Positions 37,329 to 46,123 of a stretch of 64,000 nt of DNA are shown here, piece by piece (position 1 is the first letter of the stretch; the number at the start of each line of letters is the position of its first letter). Under the pieces are notes generated by a model. That model made no database searches and was not told where the DNA came from. It saw nothing but the letters and a program-made list of their open reading frames with translations. Source of the DNA: Hyphomicrobiales bacterium (GTDB lineage Bacteria > Pseudomonadota > Alphaproteobacteria > Rhizobiales > Rhizobiaceae); contig UCKU01000001.1 of assembly GCA_900473185.1 (NCBI GenBank), positions 62,001 through 126,000 of the forward strand, in the 5' to 3' direction. A program made the translations under genes and the position numbers.

Positions 37329-37343
37329 TCGGATCGCGGCTGG

Positions 37344-37850
37344 TTATCCTTCCTCAGAGGCCAGCCGCAGCGTCTCGAGCACGAAGTCACGCTTGCCGCC
37401 GGTATAATAATCCCAATCGTCATTTGCCTCGCCCATGAGCTTCATCTTGAGGGCGGCATAGGCGTTCGCTCGTTCCGTGTGCGAGCGCAGGTAGTCGCGA
37501 AAAGCGATCCGGTCTCGCAGCACGGCGTTATACGTCGAGCATAGATAGAGCCGCGCGCCATACGAGCCCTTGCCGCTGGTGAAGGTCCAGGTCTGCTGCT
37601 GGTACTTGTCGCCATGGAAGGTGTAGGCGTCGAGCGATTGCACCCGTTCGATCGCCTCGGGAAGTACATCCGCATTTGCAAAGGCGGCGTGCAGGTCGAT
37701 CTTCGGCTTGGCCGCCAGTCCGGGAACGGATGTGCTGCCAACATGATGAAAGACGGGGGTGAGATCGGCGAGAAACGGCTCAAGCTCGCCGACGATCTGA
37801 CGGAAGAGAGACGGCCATTCCCGGTCATAGTCGACGACACGAATAGCCAT
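37344..37850 (-). CDS. GrpB/UPF0157 family protein (nucleotidyltransferase fold)
   Basis: A 168-residue single-domain protein of the GrpB family. Signature pieces are the start V-V-D-Y-D-R-E-W-P, the H-V-G-S-T-S-V-P-G-L-A-A-K-P-K-I-D segment (about residues 37-53), which is the G-S-x-A/S-V-P-G-L form of a nucleotidyltransferase active site with the following Asp, and a C-terminal F-R-D-Y-L-R-S-H. Cellular function is not established for this family; some members are fused to dephospho-CoA kinase. The gene converges on ftsK. Confidence 0.85.
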   Translation of the reverse strand: MAIRVVDYDREWPSLFRQIVGELEPFLADLTPVFHHVGSTSVPGLAAKPKIDLHAAFANADVLPEAIERVQSLDAYTFHGDKYQQQTWTFTSGKGSYGARLYLCSTYNAVLRDRIAFRDYLRSHTERANAYAALKMKLMGEANDDWDYYTGGKRDFVLETLRLASEEG

Positions 37851-37868
37851 TCCCGTTTCCTGTCTCGT

Positions 37869-38468
37869 TCAGACGATTTCCTTCAGGAAACCATCCAGGA
37901 TATCGATCATCTTGCGTTCGGCTTCTTCCAGCGAGTCGCTGTTGTCGAGCTCCACGACATCGTAATCGCCGCGCACCGTCAGCGGGCCGCGGGCGAGGCG
38001 GGCCATGATGTCCTCATGCGTCTCGCGGCCGCGCGCTTCCAGGCGGCTGGCGAGCACTTCCGGGCGAGCCGTCACATTGATGACCTTCAGCCGCGGAAAG
38101 GCGGCCTGGAAGCGGTGCAAGGCCGAACGCGAGCCGTTCGCAACGACAATGTGGCCCTTGGAAAGTGCGACGGAAACCTCCGCCGGAATGGCGTATTTGA
38201 GACCATGCGCCTCCCACCAGACGGCAAAGGCGCCGGCCTGCTCCATCGATGCGAATCCGGCATCCGAAACGGCGAGATGCTCTTCTCCGCCGGCATCGCC
38301 GTCACGAGTGATGACGCGGCGGGCAAAATGCACGTCTTCGCGGCGATCGAAATGCCGGGCCGCAAGGTTCATCAGCGTGTCCTTGCCAGCCCCGCTCGGA
38401 CCGACAACGACGACCATGATGCCGCGTTCGGCGCCGGCGCCCGGATGGGGTTCGTGTGACATTATCAT
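37869..38468 (-). CDS. phnN: Ribose 1,5-bisphosphate phosphokinase
   Basis: Last step of the C-P lyase pathway: phosphorylates ribose 1,5-bisphosphate to PRPP with ATP. The 199 residues have a P-loop V-V-G-P-S-G-A-G-K-D-T-L-M near residues 21-34 and guanylate-kinase-like V-A-N-G-S-R-S-A and V-I-N-V-T-A-R-P-E-V-L segments that mark PhnN. The ATG overlaps the phnM stop codon (ATGA), so it is translationally coupled as the last gene of the phosphonate block; an in-frame ATG two codons later is a possible alternative. Confidence 0.92.
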   Translation of the reverse strand: MIMSHEPHPGAGAERGIMVVVVGPSGAGKDTLMNLAARHFDRREDVHFARRVITRDGDAGGEEHLAVSDAGFASMEQAGAFAVWWEAHGLKYAIPAEVSVALSKGHIVVANGSRSALHRFQAAFPRLKVINVTARPEVLASRLEARGRETHEDIMARLARGPLTVRGDYDVVELDNSDSLEEAERKMIDILDGFLKEIV

Positions 38469-39604
38469 GCGACACGGCGTCCTTCACGCCAGACGGAACG
38501 GGTCACCGGCACGCCATGCGAGCGGTGGACGCGGACGAGATCGGCACGCAGGCCGGTTTCGATGCGGCCGCGATCGTTGAGGCTGACGGTGCGTGCTGGC
38601 GTTGCCGTCACCATTGCAATTGCTTTCGACAACGTAATGCCCTCAACCTCGTCGGCAAGAATGAAGGGCGCATGCAGCAGGCTGAGTGGCACATAGTCGG
38701 ACGAAAGCACGTCGAGAACGCCGAGCTGCGCCAGATCACGCGCGGCGATATTGCCGGAGTGCGATTTGCCGCGCACGATGTTCGGCGCGCCCATCAGAAC
38801 GCTCATGCCGTTTTCATGCGACAGCCGGGCTGCGTCGATGCTGGTCGGGAATTCGGCCAGGCGAACACCGTTTTCAATCGCCTCATCGACATGGGAAGAT
38901 GTGGCATCGTCATGGCTTGCGACGGTGATGCCGCGTTCGGCGCAGACCTTGGAGATCGCGTCGCGATTTGGCGTCGAATTGCGATCGGACTCGGCGATGC
39001 GTCTGGCGCAGAAGCGGGCAAACTCCTCATCGGAAAGACCGCGCTTCTTCTGATAGTAAAAGATGTACTGGTCCATTGTCTGGAACTGGCGCTGGCCGGG
39101 CGCATGGTCCATCAGCGAGACGAGACGAACATAAGGGTCGTTTTCGAAATCGGCGAAATGCTGCAGCACGTTGTCGGCCGAAACCTCGCAACGCAGATGG
39201 ATGAGATGCTCGGCGCGCAGGCGCCCTTCCTTTTCGGCGGACTGGATGGCGTCGGCCATCTCGCGCATTTCGCCGTGCTCGAAGCCGCCGTCTTCGTCAG
39301 CACCCATGCGCAGGCAGTCGAAGACTGTGGTGATGCCCGAGGTGACGATCTGCGCGTCATGGGCCTGGATGGCCGCCGTCTTGTTCCAGCGAATGCCCGG
39401 ACGCGGCGAATAGTGGCCTTCCAGATGGTCCGTGTGCAGCTCGACGAGGCCGGGAATGATGTAGTCGCCCTCAAAGTCTTCGCCGGCTACCGAATTACCT
39501 TCCGAAATATCGGCGATCTTGCCGTCGCGGATCAGGATAGAGCCCGAAAGGATATCGTCCTCGAGAACGATACGGGCGTTTGAAAGAACGGTTTCTTTGC
39601 TCAT
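38465..39604 (-). CDS. phnM: Phosphoribosyl triphosphonate/triphosphate hydrolase PhnM
   Basis: Removes diphosphate from the 5-triphosphoribosyl phosphonate intermediate. The 379 residues belong to the amidohydrolase superfamily: D-Y-I-I-P-G-L-V-E-L-H-T-D-H (metal His pair), a central lysine/Glu metal region, A-S-H-D-D-A-T, and the late G-A-P-N-I-V-R-G-K-S-H-S-G-N. The ATG at 39604 starts M-S-K-E-T-V-L-S-N-A-R-I, the usual PhnM beginning; an open frame 31 codons longer is ignored. It is 13 bases after the DUF1045 gene and overlaps phnN. Confidence 0.95.
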   Translation of the reverse strand: MSKETVLSNARIVLEDDILSGSILIRDGKIADISEGNSVAGEDFEGDYIIPGLVELHTDHLEGHYSPRPGIRWNKTAAIQAHDAQIVTSGITTVFDCLRMGADEDGGFEHGEMREMADAIQSAEKEGRLRAEHLIHLRCEVSADNVLQHFADFENDPYVRLVSLMDHAPGQRQFQTMDQYIFYYQKKRGLSDEEFARFCARRIAESDRNSTPNRDAISKVCAERGITVASHDDATSSHVDEAIENGVRLAEFPTSIDAARLSHENGMSVLMGAPNIVRGKSHSGNIAARDLAQLGVLDVLSSDYVPLSLLHAPFILADEVEGITLSKAIAMVTATPARTVSLNDRGRIETGLRADLVRVHRSHGVPVTRSVWREGRRVA

Positions 39605-39617
39605 GTCAGAAAATCTT

Positions 39618-40313
39618 TCAGCTTTTGGCGCCAGCAAGAGGCTGCCATGTGTGGACTTTGAAAGGCGCGCCGCGCGCCTCCTCGCTAAAGACGGCAAGGC
39701 CGGAAATGCGAAGCGGCCTGCCGGTAAAAGCTGCGAAACGCTCCGTCAGGATCGCCTTCATCACTTCCGCGCGCTCTTCCGGCACCTGGCCGGTCAGCGT
39801 CATGTGGAAGCCGAAGTCATCCATGACATATGGATAGCCCCAGCGCATGAGATTGTTGCGCTGGCTCTCGGAGAGCCTTTCCGGTTTGCGCCTGATAATA
39901 TCGGCCTCGGAGAGTGACGCCCGGAATGGCTCGAAAGACTTTACCACCTTTGCCGCGAAATCCTGAAGCGGTTGGTGCAGCGAACCCGGCACAAGAGCAA
40001 AGAAGCGACCAAGCTGGCCGAGCACCAGCTCCGGGATTTCAAAGGCCGGCGTGTTGGCGGCGAAATCTTCCACGACCGCCATCAGGTCCTTTTCGGTCAC
40101 GGAGGAGGCAAGCTCGAAGGGCGCCTTGATCGTCGCATGGAAGCCGTAGCGGCGCGGATCGGCCGTCAGTTCGAATTGTTCATGAGCCGGCAGCGTCTCG
40201 TACTCGGGCGCAGGATAGGTCTCGTCGGTAAAGGCATCACGGCCAAGCCAGACGGAGGCCGCATCCGTCAGGGGATCATCCTTGGACGGCGAAAAATAGA
40301 GAGCGTAGCGCAA
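39618..40313 (-). CDS. DUF1045 phosphonate-operon protein, 2H phosphoesterase-like
   Basis: About 231 residues. Two H-x-T/S-type motifs typical of the 2H phosphoesterase superfamily are visible, F-H-A-T-I-K-A-P-F (about residue 57) and F-H-M-T-L-T-G-Q-V (about 178). Members of this family accompany phn genes (TIGR03223-type). Because no phnP (the cyclic phosphodiesterase that opens 5-phosphoribosyl 1,2-cyclic phosphate) is in the cluster, this protein is a good candidate for that step; this is inference from context and fold. The start is a TTG at 40313 with AGGA eight bases upstream, giving M-R-Y-A-L-Y-F, as in homologues. Confidence 0.85.
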   Translation of the reverse strand: MRYALYFSPSKDDPLTDAASVWLGRDAFTDETYPAPEYETLPAHEQFELTADPRRYGFHATIKAPFELASSVTEKDLMAVVEDFAANTPAFEIPELVLGQLGRFFALVPGSLHQPLQDFAAKVVKSFEPFRASLSEADIIRRKPERLSESQRNNLMRWGYPYVMDDFGFHMTLTGQVPEERAEVMKAILTERFAAFTGRPLRISGLAVFSEEARGAPFKVHTWQPLAGAKS

Positions 40314-40457
40314 GGCTTTTATCCTGGAGATCGTCCGAACGGGGGAGCGCAATGTGCCGTGATTTGGCGGCAAACCGCAAGCACGCTCCGGCTAAAAGAT
40401 TTCCATGACAGAATGATGATGGAGACCGAAATGCCCACCATCATTCGACAAATCCGA

Positions 40458-41801
40458 TCAGTGCCTCTGCTTCGTTCCCATCAGCCGGTGACGCATTGCA
40501 TTGGAGGCTGCGTCGAAGAGAAAGACGACGATCAGGATGAGCATGACCATGTAGGCGACATTCTGCCAATTGGAATTGGTCCGCATCGCTTCCCACAGCT
40601 TCAACCCGATGCCTCCGGCGCCGACGGCACCGATAATGGTCGCACCGCGGACATTCGATTCCCACTGGTAGAGGGTTTGGCTGACGAAGACGGGAATGAT
40701 CTGTGGAATGATCCCGAAGCGATGGACGAGCAGGGTGGAGGCACCGGTCGATTTGATGCCTTCGCGCGGCTTGTTGTCGATGTTTTCGAGTCCTTCGGAA
40801 TAAAGCTTGCCGAGCGTGCCGGTTTCCGTGAGGAAAATAGCACCGGAACCGGCAAGCGGGCCGGGGCCGAAGGCGCGCGTCAGGAACAGCGCCCAGATCA
40901 GCATATCGACCGAGCGCAAGAAGTCGAAGAACCGTTTGAGGCCTTGGTTCAACGCGCGGTTTGGGGTGATGTTGCGCGCCGCCAGGAAGGCGAGCGGAAA
41001 TGCCGCGAGCGCACCGAGCAGCGTGCCGAGGAAGGCCATGACGATGGTCTGGAAAAGCTTGGTCCAGACGTCTCCGTGCTGCCACGCGCCGTTGTTCCAG
41101 ATATTGTCGAAGGCCAGCGACAGGTTGGATTGATCAGGCTCGATCCGTGGGCCGGAAATGATCATGCTGACGACTTCACCGGCAGGCTTATCGAAGAAGG
41201 GCGAATGCGTGTCGAAGATGAAGTTTGGCCAGCCGAGCAGGCGCTTGCGGACCTTGATGCGATGTGCGGCGATGCTGACGTCGCCCGAAAATCCCATATC
41301 GACGAGGATGTTGTCGTCATAGACGGACATCCAGTCGGGCACAGCACCGTCGACGCGCGGGTTCTCGCCGGTGATATCGACAGGCACCGTTACGCCATGA
41401 GCTGTCAGCAGAACCTGCGTCCTGGAGATTTCCACCTGGCGGTTCGTGCCGCTGAGGGAAACCACGACGTTGCCGTCCGGCTTGTTGACGATCCAGCTGG
41501 GGTTCGGATTATCGCCAAGGGGAGAGAAGCGCGGATAGCGTACGGTAATGCCGGCGTCGCCGATCCGGAATTCCGGTTGCGCGTCGTAGCTGACCCACTG
41601 CGACATATAGATGCCGAAACGCTCCCAATGCGCCTCGGAGATCAGCCGTGGCAGTTCGAAGAACCAGACGGCGTAAATGCAGTAGACAAGCGTGCCGATC
41701 GCGATCATCAGCGTCCCGAAGCGCTGCTTGAAGGAACGCTGGAAATATTCCGGATAGCGCGTTTCGATCTCATGCATGCGGTTGGCGTCGAGTACGGTCA
41801 T
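40458..41801 (-). CDS. phnE: Phosphonate ABC transporter permease PhnE, long form
   Basis: Inner-membrane permease of the PhnCDE importer. At 447 residues it is much longer than typical PhnE (260-300): a membrane helix at about 30-50 is followed by a soluble, probably periplasmic domain of some 180 residues before the five-to-six-helix BPD_transp_1 core. The EAA loop, which contacts the ATPase, is visible as E-G-I-K-S-T-G-A-S ... F-V-S-Q-T-L-Y-Q-W. It is the second permease, seven bases after the shorter phnE. The ATG at 41801 gives M-T-V-L-D-A-N-R. Confidence 0.92.
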   Translation of the reverse strand: MTVLDANRMHEIETRYPEYFQRSFKQRFGTLMIAIGTLVYCIYAVWFFELPRLISEAHWERFGIYMSQWVSYDAQPEFRIGDAGITVRYPRFSPLGDNPNPSWIVNKPDGNVVVSLSGTNRQVEISRTQVLLTAHGVTVPVDITGENPRVDGAVPDWMSVYDDNILVDMGFSGDVSIAAHRIKVRKRLLGWPNFIFDTHSPFFDKPAGEVVSMIISGPRIEPDQSNLSLAFDNIWNNGAWQHGDVWTKLFQTIVMAFLGTLLGALAAFPLAFLAARNITPNRALNQGLKRFFDFLRSVDMLIWALFLTRAFGPGPLAGSGAIFLTETGTLGKLYSEGLENIDNKPREGIKSTGASTLLVHRFGIIPQIIPVFVSQTLYQWESNVRGATIIGAVGAGGIGLKLWEAMRTNSNWQNVAYMVMLILIVVFLFDAASNAMRHRLMGTKQRH

Positions 41802-41808
41802 GGCGTCC

Positions 41809-42768
41809 TCAGTGCTGGAGAAGGAAGGCATGATCGCCAACAAGCTTGCGGCGGATCCAGGCCGAGAGCTGATCGACTGCGACGATCGTTATAAAGAGCA
41901 GAAGGACGAGCGCCACCGTCTTGGCGCCGAAACCGCGGGAGATAGAGAGCTTCAGCTCTTCGCCGATACCGCCGCCGCCGACAGCGCCGATGATGGTCGA
42001 AGCGCGAACGTTGATCTCAAGGCGGAGCAACATATAGGACATGAGGTTGGGCAATACCTGCGGCAGCGCGGCGAAGCGGACGCGCTCGAACCAGTTGGCC
42101 CCGACCGCCTTCATGCCGTCATCCGACTTCATGTCGGCATTTTCGATCACTTCGTAGAACAGTTTGCCGAGAGCGCCGATCGTATGAAGGGTGATGGCGA
42201 TGATGGCGGCTACCGGTCCGATCGACAGAATGGCGGAAAACAGCCCTGCGATGACGATTTCGGGAAAGGCGCGCAAGAATTCCATCAGACGCTTCACGCA
42301 CACGCGCAGCACACCCGAGGGGGCGAAGTTGCGTGCGGCCAGGAAACTGAGCGGCAGGGCGAAGACGAAGGCAACGATGGTCGAAAGGATCGCGATGTTG
42401 ATCGTCACGATCATCAGTTCGAAATATTCGGGGATATAGAAGTCGCCCCAGACATACACGCGACCTTTGGCGAAGTTATATTCTTCACCGCCGGTGTCAT
42501 TGACGCTGGGGATGTCGAACAGCGCGCGCCAGACGTCGTTCCAGTCTTTGGGAATGAGCCAGCTGAGGAAGTCGAAGAGATGCGGGAGGCGTTCGAAGAA
42601 GTGCCCGGCATTGCTCTCGTCGGCAAAGCGCACGGAGCTGACAAAAGCAAAAAGCAGGATTGCAAGCCCAATCAGCGTGTAGAAGCGCCGCTTGGCGACC
42701 ATCCGGTCCCATGCTGTGACTATTTCGCTAGAGCTCTGCGTATGTGGTTGAATATCGGCAACAGTCAT
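41809..42768 (-). CDS. phnE: Phosphonate ABC transporter permease PhnE, first copy
   Basis: A 319-residue membrane permease with about six helices and the ATPase-contact loop D-G-M-K-A-V-G-A-N-W. It forms a heterodimeric channel with the longer PhnE encoded next. Between phnD and this gene is a strong hairpin that may lower downstream expression relative to the binding protein. Family membership is clear from the C-terminal half (I-G-A-V-G-G-G-G-I-G-E-E-L), which is repeated in the second permease as I-G-A-V-G-A-G-G-I-G. Confidence 0.94.
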   Translation of the reverse strand: MTVADIQPHTQSSSEIVTAWDRMVAKRRFYTLIGLAILLFAFVSSVRFADESNAGHFFERLPHLFDFLSWLIPKDWNDVWRALFDIPSVNDTGGEEYNFAKGRVYVWGDFYIPEYFELMIVTINIAILSTIVAFVFALPLSFLAARNFAPSGVLRVCVKRLMEFLRAFPEIVIAGLFSAILSIGPVAAIIAITLHTIGALGKLFYEVIENADMKSDDGMKAVGANWFERVRFAALPQVLPNLMSYMLLRLEINVRASTIIGAVGGGGIGEELKLSISRGFGAKTVALVLLLFITIVAVDQLSAWIRRKLVGDHAFLLQH

Positions 42769-42795
42769 CAGCGCTCGAGCCCCTGTGCAAGAAAA

Positions 42796-42817
42796 GGGCG
42801 GCCGTCGCCGGCCGCCC
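42796..42817 (-). terminator. phnD-phnE intergenic hairpin (attenuator-like)
   Basis: GGGCGGCC pairs with GGCCGCCC around six bases in the 66-base gap between phnD and phnE. On the minus strand it is followed by TTTTC, so partial termination or mRNA protection of the phnD transcript is plausible; binding proteins are usually made in excess over permeases. Confidence 0.6.
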
Positions 42818-42834
42818 CAGACATGAATGGAGAA

Positions 42835-43743
42835 TTAGCCGCCGATGGCAGCTTTGCGGACGTCAACTACAGCGTTGTAGAAGTCGTGCTTGACCGGAAC
42901 GTAGCCAGTGAAATCGCCGCCTTCGATGGCGTTGAAGCACTTTTCGTCGGTCTTCGGCAGGGCCAGGTAGAAATCGGAGATCTTCTTGATCCACGCGTCG
43001 CCGAGGGCGTTGCGGACGACGACCGGACCGTTCGGGATCAGCGGCGAGCGCCAGACTTCAACGAGCTTGTTCGGATCGACGGAGCCCTTGGCAACGACCT
43101 TGTGGAAGGTGCCGGAGGTGTAGCCGTCCATGAAATCGCCGAGGCCCGAGCTATCGTCAACGGCAACGTCAACCTTGCCGTCGTAGGCAGCGAGCAGGTT
43201 GTTCTCGTGACCACCGTTGAACTGCGTGGAAGCGAAGAACTTGTCGTTCGGCGCGCCGGTGTCCTTCGGAATCTGCGTCAGCGGAACGAGGTAGCCCGAG
43301 GTGGAGTCCGGGTCGGCGTAGCCGAGCTTCTTGCCCTTGGCGTCCTTGATGGTCTTGATGCCGGAGGACTTCAGAGCCAGACCGATCGAGTAATAGCCCG
43401 TCGAACCGTCCTTCTGCTGCGTCGTCAGGATCGGCGTAACAGCCTTCGGGTCCTTGATATAGACGGCTGCGTAGCCGGAAGCGCCGAGGCCGGCAACGTC
43501 GAGCGTGCCACCGAGCAGACCCTGGATAACGCCGTCATAGTCGGCAGCCGGGAACAGCGAAACCTTCTCGAAGCCCAATTCCTTCTTCAGGTGGTCTGCG
43601 AGGCAGGCATAGTTGCGCAGACGGTCGGCTTCGTTTTCGCCGCCGAGGATGCCGATGCGCAGTTCCTTGAGGTCGGCAGCATTTGCAGCGCCGGTCGCGA
43701 GCGCCAGAAGCGCCGTTGCGGCAAAGAGTGCTTTCTTGAACAT
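42835..43743 (-). CDS. phnD: Phosphonate-binding protein PhnD
   Basis: Periplasmic substrate-binding protein. The 302 residues have a signal peptide (L-F-A-A-T-A-L-L-A-L-A-T-G-A-A-N-A in pieces, cut near A22-A23), and the family motif D-L-K-E-L-R-I-G-I-L-G-G-E-N. The phosphonate-anion pocket lies around D-S-T-S-G-Y-L-V-P and V-D-D-S-S-G-L, the S-x-S-G-x and D-x-S/T-G patterns of PhnD. It captures alkylphosphonates, and often phosphite or phosphate esters, for the importer; the real range needs binding data. Confidence 0.95.
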   Translation of the reverse strand: MFKKALFAATALLALATGAANAADLKELRIGILGGENEADRLRNYACLADHLKKELGFEKVSLFPAADYDGVIQGLLGGTLDVAGLGASGYAAVYIKDPKAVTPILTTQQKDGSTGYYSIGLALKSSGIKTIKDAKGKKLGYADPDSTSGYLVPLTQIPKDTGAPNDKFFASTQFNGGHENNLLAAYDGKVDVAVDDSSGLGDFMDGYTSGTFHKVVAKGSVDPNKLVEVWRSPLIPNGPVVVRNALGDAWIKKISDFYLALPKTDEKCFNAIEGGDFTGYVPVKHDFYNAVVDVRKAAIGG

Positions 43744-43830
43744 GGTTCTCTCCTGATTGACCGGAAACCCGGCCGTCTTGTTAAGAAGATGTGCGCCCTT
43801 GACGCGGGCATTCGATCGCGGCCGTCCCTC

Positions 43831-44679
43831 TCACAGACCGGCCAGCGCCAGCGGTTGGTTGCCGGCGGATTGGTTTTCCGCTCCTTCCGGAGCCATGTTG
43901 ATTGCCGTCGACGTCATCGTTTCGTCGATGCCCGCGCCATCCTTGTCCGTGCCGTAGATTTCCTTCACGGCCTCGGTGGTCAGTTCGGAGGGCTTGCCGT
44001 CGAATACGACACGACCGCCTGCCATGCCGACGATGCGTTCGCAGTAGTTACGGGCCGTATCCAGCGTATGCAGGTTGGTGACGACGGTGATGCCTTCGCG
44101 CTCGTTGATGTCGCGCAGCGCGTCCATGACGATCTTGGCATTCAGCGGGTCGAGCGAGGCGATCGGCTCGTCGGCCAGAACCATCTTCGGGTTCTGCATT
44201 AGCGCGCGGGCAATCGCCACGCGCTGCTGCTGACCGCCCGAAAGCGTGCCGGCGGCCTGCAGCGCCGTCTGCTCGATGCCGAGACGCTCGAGCGCGGCGA
44301 TAGCCTGTATGCGCTCTTCACGGCTGAAGACGTTGAGCAGGCTGAGGATTGTCGAGCGATGGTTCAGGCGGCCGAGCATGACGTTGGTGAGTACGTCGAG
44401 GCGCGCCACGAGGTTGAACTGCTGGAAGATCATCGCGCAGTCGCGCTGCCAGTTGCGCAACGCCTGGCCACGAAGGCCGGAAACCTCGACACCGCCGAAA
44501 TGGATAGTGCCGGAGGAGGGTTCCTGCAGGCGGTTGATCATGCGCAGAAGCGTGGACTTGCCCGCACCCGAACGGCCGATGATGCCGACCATCTGGCCTT
44601 GCGGAATGTCCAGCGTTACGGAATCAACAGCGAGCTTTTTTCCGAACCGGCGTGTGACATTCTTCAGTTCGAACATCAT
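43831..44679 (-). CDS. phnC: Phosphonate import ATP-binding protein PhnC
   Basis: ABC ATPase that powers import through PhnE. Of about 282 residues, Walker A is G-R-S-G-A-G-K-S-T (about 36-44), the ABC signature L-S-G-G-Q-Q-Q-R-V, and Walker [11 protein letters not shown], with the His switch in V-T-N-L-H-T. AAGGA lies six bases before the ATG at 44679; starts at 44685, 44676 and 44718 are also possible. It leads the phnCDEE-DUF1045-phnM-phnN block, and the 115 bases upstream carry a Pho-box-like site. Confidence 0.94.
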   Translation of the reverse strand: MMFELKNVTRRFGKKLAVDSVTLDIPQGQMVGIIGRSGAGKSTLLRMINRLQEPSSGTIHFGGVEVSGLRGQALRNWQRDCAMIFQQFNLVARLDVLTNVMLGRLNHRSTILSLLNVFSREERIQAIAALERLGIEQTALQAAGTLSGGQQQRVAIARALMQNPKMVLADEPIASLDPLNAKIVMDALRDINEREGITVVTNLHTLDTARNYCERIVGMAGGRVVFDGKPSELTTEAVKEIYGTDKDGAGIDETMTSTAINMAPEGAENQSAGNQPLALAGL

Positions 44680-44741
44680 GCTCATCCTTCGCATTTCAGG
44701 CTTGTTATGCGATGGCATTAGTCCCGCTTCGTGAAGCTCGC

Positions 44742-44759
44742 ATGTCAGTTTTGTGTAAG
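44742..44759 (-). promoter_or_regulatory. Pho-box-like site upstream of phnC
   Basis: On the minus strand CTTACAC-AAAA-CTGACAT fits the seven-four-seven PhoB box at 13 of 18 positions and shares 14 bases with the site at 25975. It overlaps a nine-base inverted repeat, AGTTTTGTG (44747-44755) / CACAAAACT (44766-44774), whose right half contains CTGTCAC-AAAA-CT in the opposite orientation, so the region could be a double or divergent site. Confidence 0.5.
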
Positions 44760-44793
44760 TCCTGTCACAAAACTCTGCACCGCAGCATTGAGC

Positions 44794-45411
44794 TTAACCA
44801 CCGTAGCGCGAGAGGAAGTCTTCGGCCCCAAGCGCTCGGAAATCCGCCAGTGCGCCGCGCAGCCGGTCATGCTCCCAGTCCCACCAGGCAAGCCTGTCCA
44901 TGCGTTCGCCGACCTCTTTCGGGAAGCGTTCGCGGATGAGCTTGGCGGGTACGCCGCCGACGATCGTATAGGGAGCAACGTCCTTCGAGACGACCGCCCC
45001 CGCGCCGATCACGGCCCCGTTGCCGACAGTCACGCCGGGCAGGATCGTGGCGCCATGGCCGATCCAGACATCATTGCCGATGACGACGCGGTTGGAGCGG
45101 CGCCACTCGAAGAATTCGCTCTCCATGTCGGCATCCGGCCAGTAGTCGGCGGCGCGATAGGTGAAGTGGTGCAGCGTCGCGCGCCAGGTCGGATGATTGG
45201 TGGCATTGATGCGCACCGCGGCAGCGATGTTGACGAACTTGCCGATCGTCGCGCACCAGATGGAACCGTCCTGCATGATGTAGGAATAGTCGCCGAACTC
45301 CGCCTCGCTGATGCGGCAGCGCTCGGAAACTTCCGTATAGCGGCCGAAACTCGAGTTGGAGACGGAGGCGGTTTCATGGAAATAGGGCTCGATGCCCAGC
45401 TTGCGGCTCAT
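44794..45411 (-). CDS. Hexapeptide-repeat acetyltransferase of the phn operon
   Basis: A 205-residue left-handed beta-helix acyltransferase related to chloramphenicol/virginiamycin acetyltransferases. Hexapeptide repeats are visible as [18 protein letters not shown] in pieces, then [25 protein letters not shown]. Proteins of this type (TIGR03308-like) sit in phosphonate clusters and are thought to acetylate aminoalkylphosphonates or a pathway intermediate, perhaps standing in for PhnO. It overlaps the phnL stop codon by four bases, so it closes the phnGHIJKL unit. Confidence 0.88.
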   Translation of the reverse strand: MSRKLGIEPYFHETASVSNSSFGRYTEVSERCRISEAEFGDYSYIMQDGSIWCATIGKFVNIAAAVRINATNHPTWRATLHHFTYRAADYWPDADMESEFFEWRRSNRVVIGNDVWIGHGATILPGVTVGNGAVIGAGAVVSKDVAPYTIVGGVPAKLIRERFPKEVGERMDRLAWWDWEHDRLRGALADFRALGAEDFLSRYGG

Positions 45412-46118
45412 GCTGCAATTGCCTTTCGCGGAGAGAATTGCTGAACGTCGAGAATGCGGTCGGCGGCTGCCTCGCGCACTTCCTCATCGTGGAAGATGCC
45501 GAGCAGGGCGACGCCCGCCTTCTTCTTCTCCTCGATCATGCCGACGACGACGGCCCGGTTCTTCGCGTCGAGCGAGGCAGTCGGCTCGTCGAGCAGCAGG
45601 ATCGTGTGATCGGTGATGAAGCCGCGGGCAATGTTGACGCGCTGCTGCTCGCCGCCGGAGAAGGTGGCGGGCGGCAGCTGCCAGAGCGCTTCCGGCAGGT
45701 TGAGTTTTTCCAGCAGCGCCGCGGCCTTTTCCTTGGCGCTGGCGGCATTTTCGCCACGTGCGAGCAGGGGTTCGGCGACCACATCGAGTGCCGCAACACG
45801 CGGCACGGTGCGCAGGAACTGGCTGACATAGCCGAGCGTCTGGCGCCGGACATCGAGAATGGTGCGCGGGTCGGCGGCGGCGAGATCGACGATCTTGCCC
45901 TTGTGATCGACGAGGATCTGTCCGGTATCGACGGCATAATTGCCGTAGATCATCTTGAGCAGCGAGCTTTTGCCGATGCCTGAGGGGCCACCGAGCACGA
46001 CGCATTCGCCCGATGCCACCGAGAAGGAGACATCGGAGACAACCGGCAGCTTGATGCCATCGCGCAGGTGCATGATGAAGCTCTTGGCGACTTCTGAAAC
46101 GACGAGGGGCGTTGCCAT
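45408..46118 (-). CDS. phnL: C-P lyase system protein PhnL (ABC-type ATPase)
   Basis: A 236-residue ABC ATPase that is part of the C-P lyase machinery rather than a transporter. Walker [10 protein letters not shown] (about residues 39-47), signature F-S-G-G-E-Q-Q-R-V, Walker [12 protein letters not shown]. Needed with PhnGHI to form the ribosyl-triphosphonate from ATP and phosphonate. It starts five bases after phnK and its end overlaps the acetyltransferase gene. Confidence 0.94.
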   Translation of the reverse strand: MATPLVVSEVAKSFIMHLRDGIKLPVVSDVSFSVASGECVVLGGPSGIGKSSLLKMIYGNYAVDTGQILVDHKGKIVDLAAADPRTILDVRRQTLGYVSQFLRTVPRVAALDVVAEPLLARGENAASAKEKAAALLEKLNLPEALWQLPPATFSGGEQQRVNIARGFITDHTILLLDEPTASLDAKNRAVVVGMIEEKKKAGVALLGIFHDEEVREAAADRILDVQQFSPRKAIAA

Positions 46119-46123
46119 GGTTC

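Noticed and set aside
41776-44202. 808-codon plus-strand frame opposite phnE, phnD and phnC
   Set aside because: Crosses three real genes and their spacers on the other strand and has no domain.
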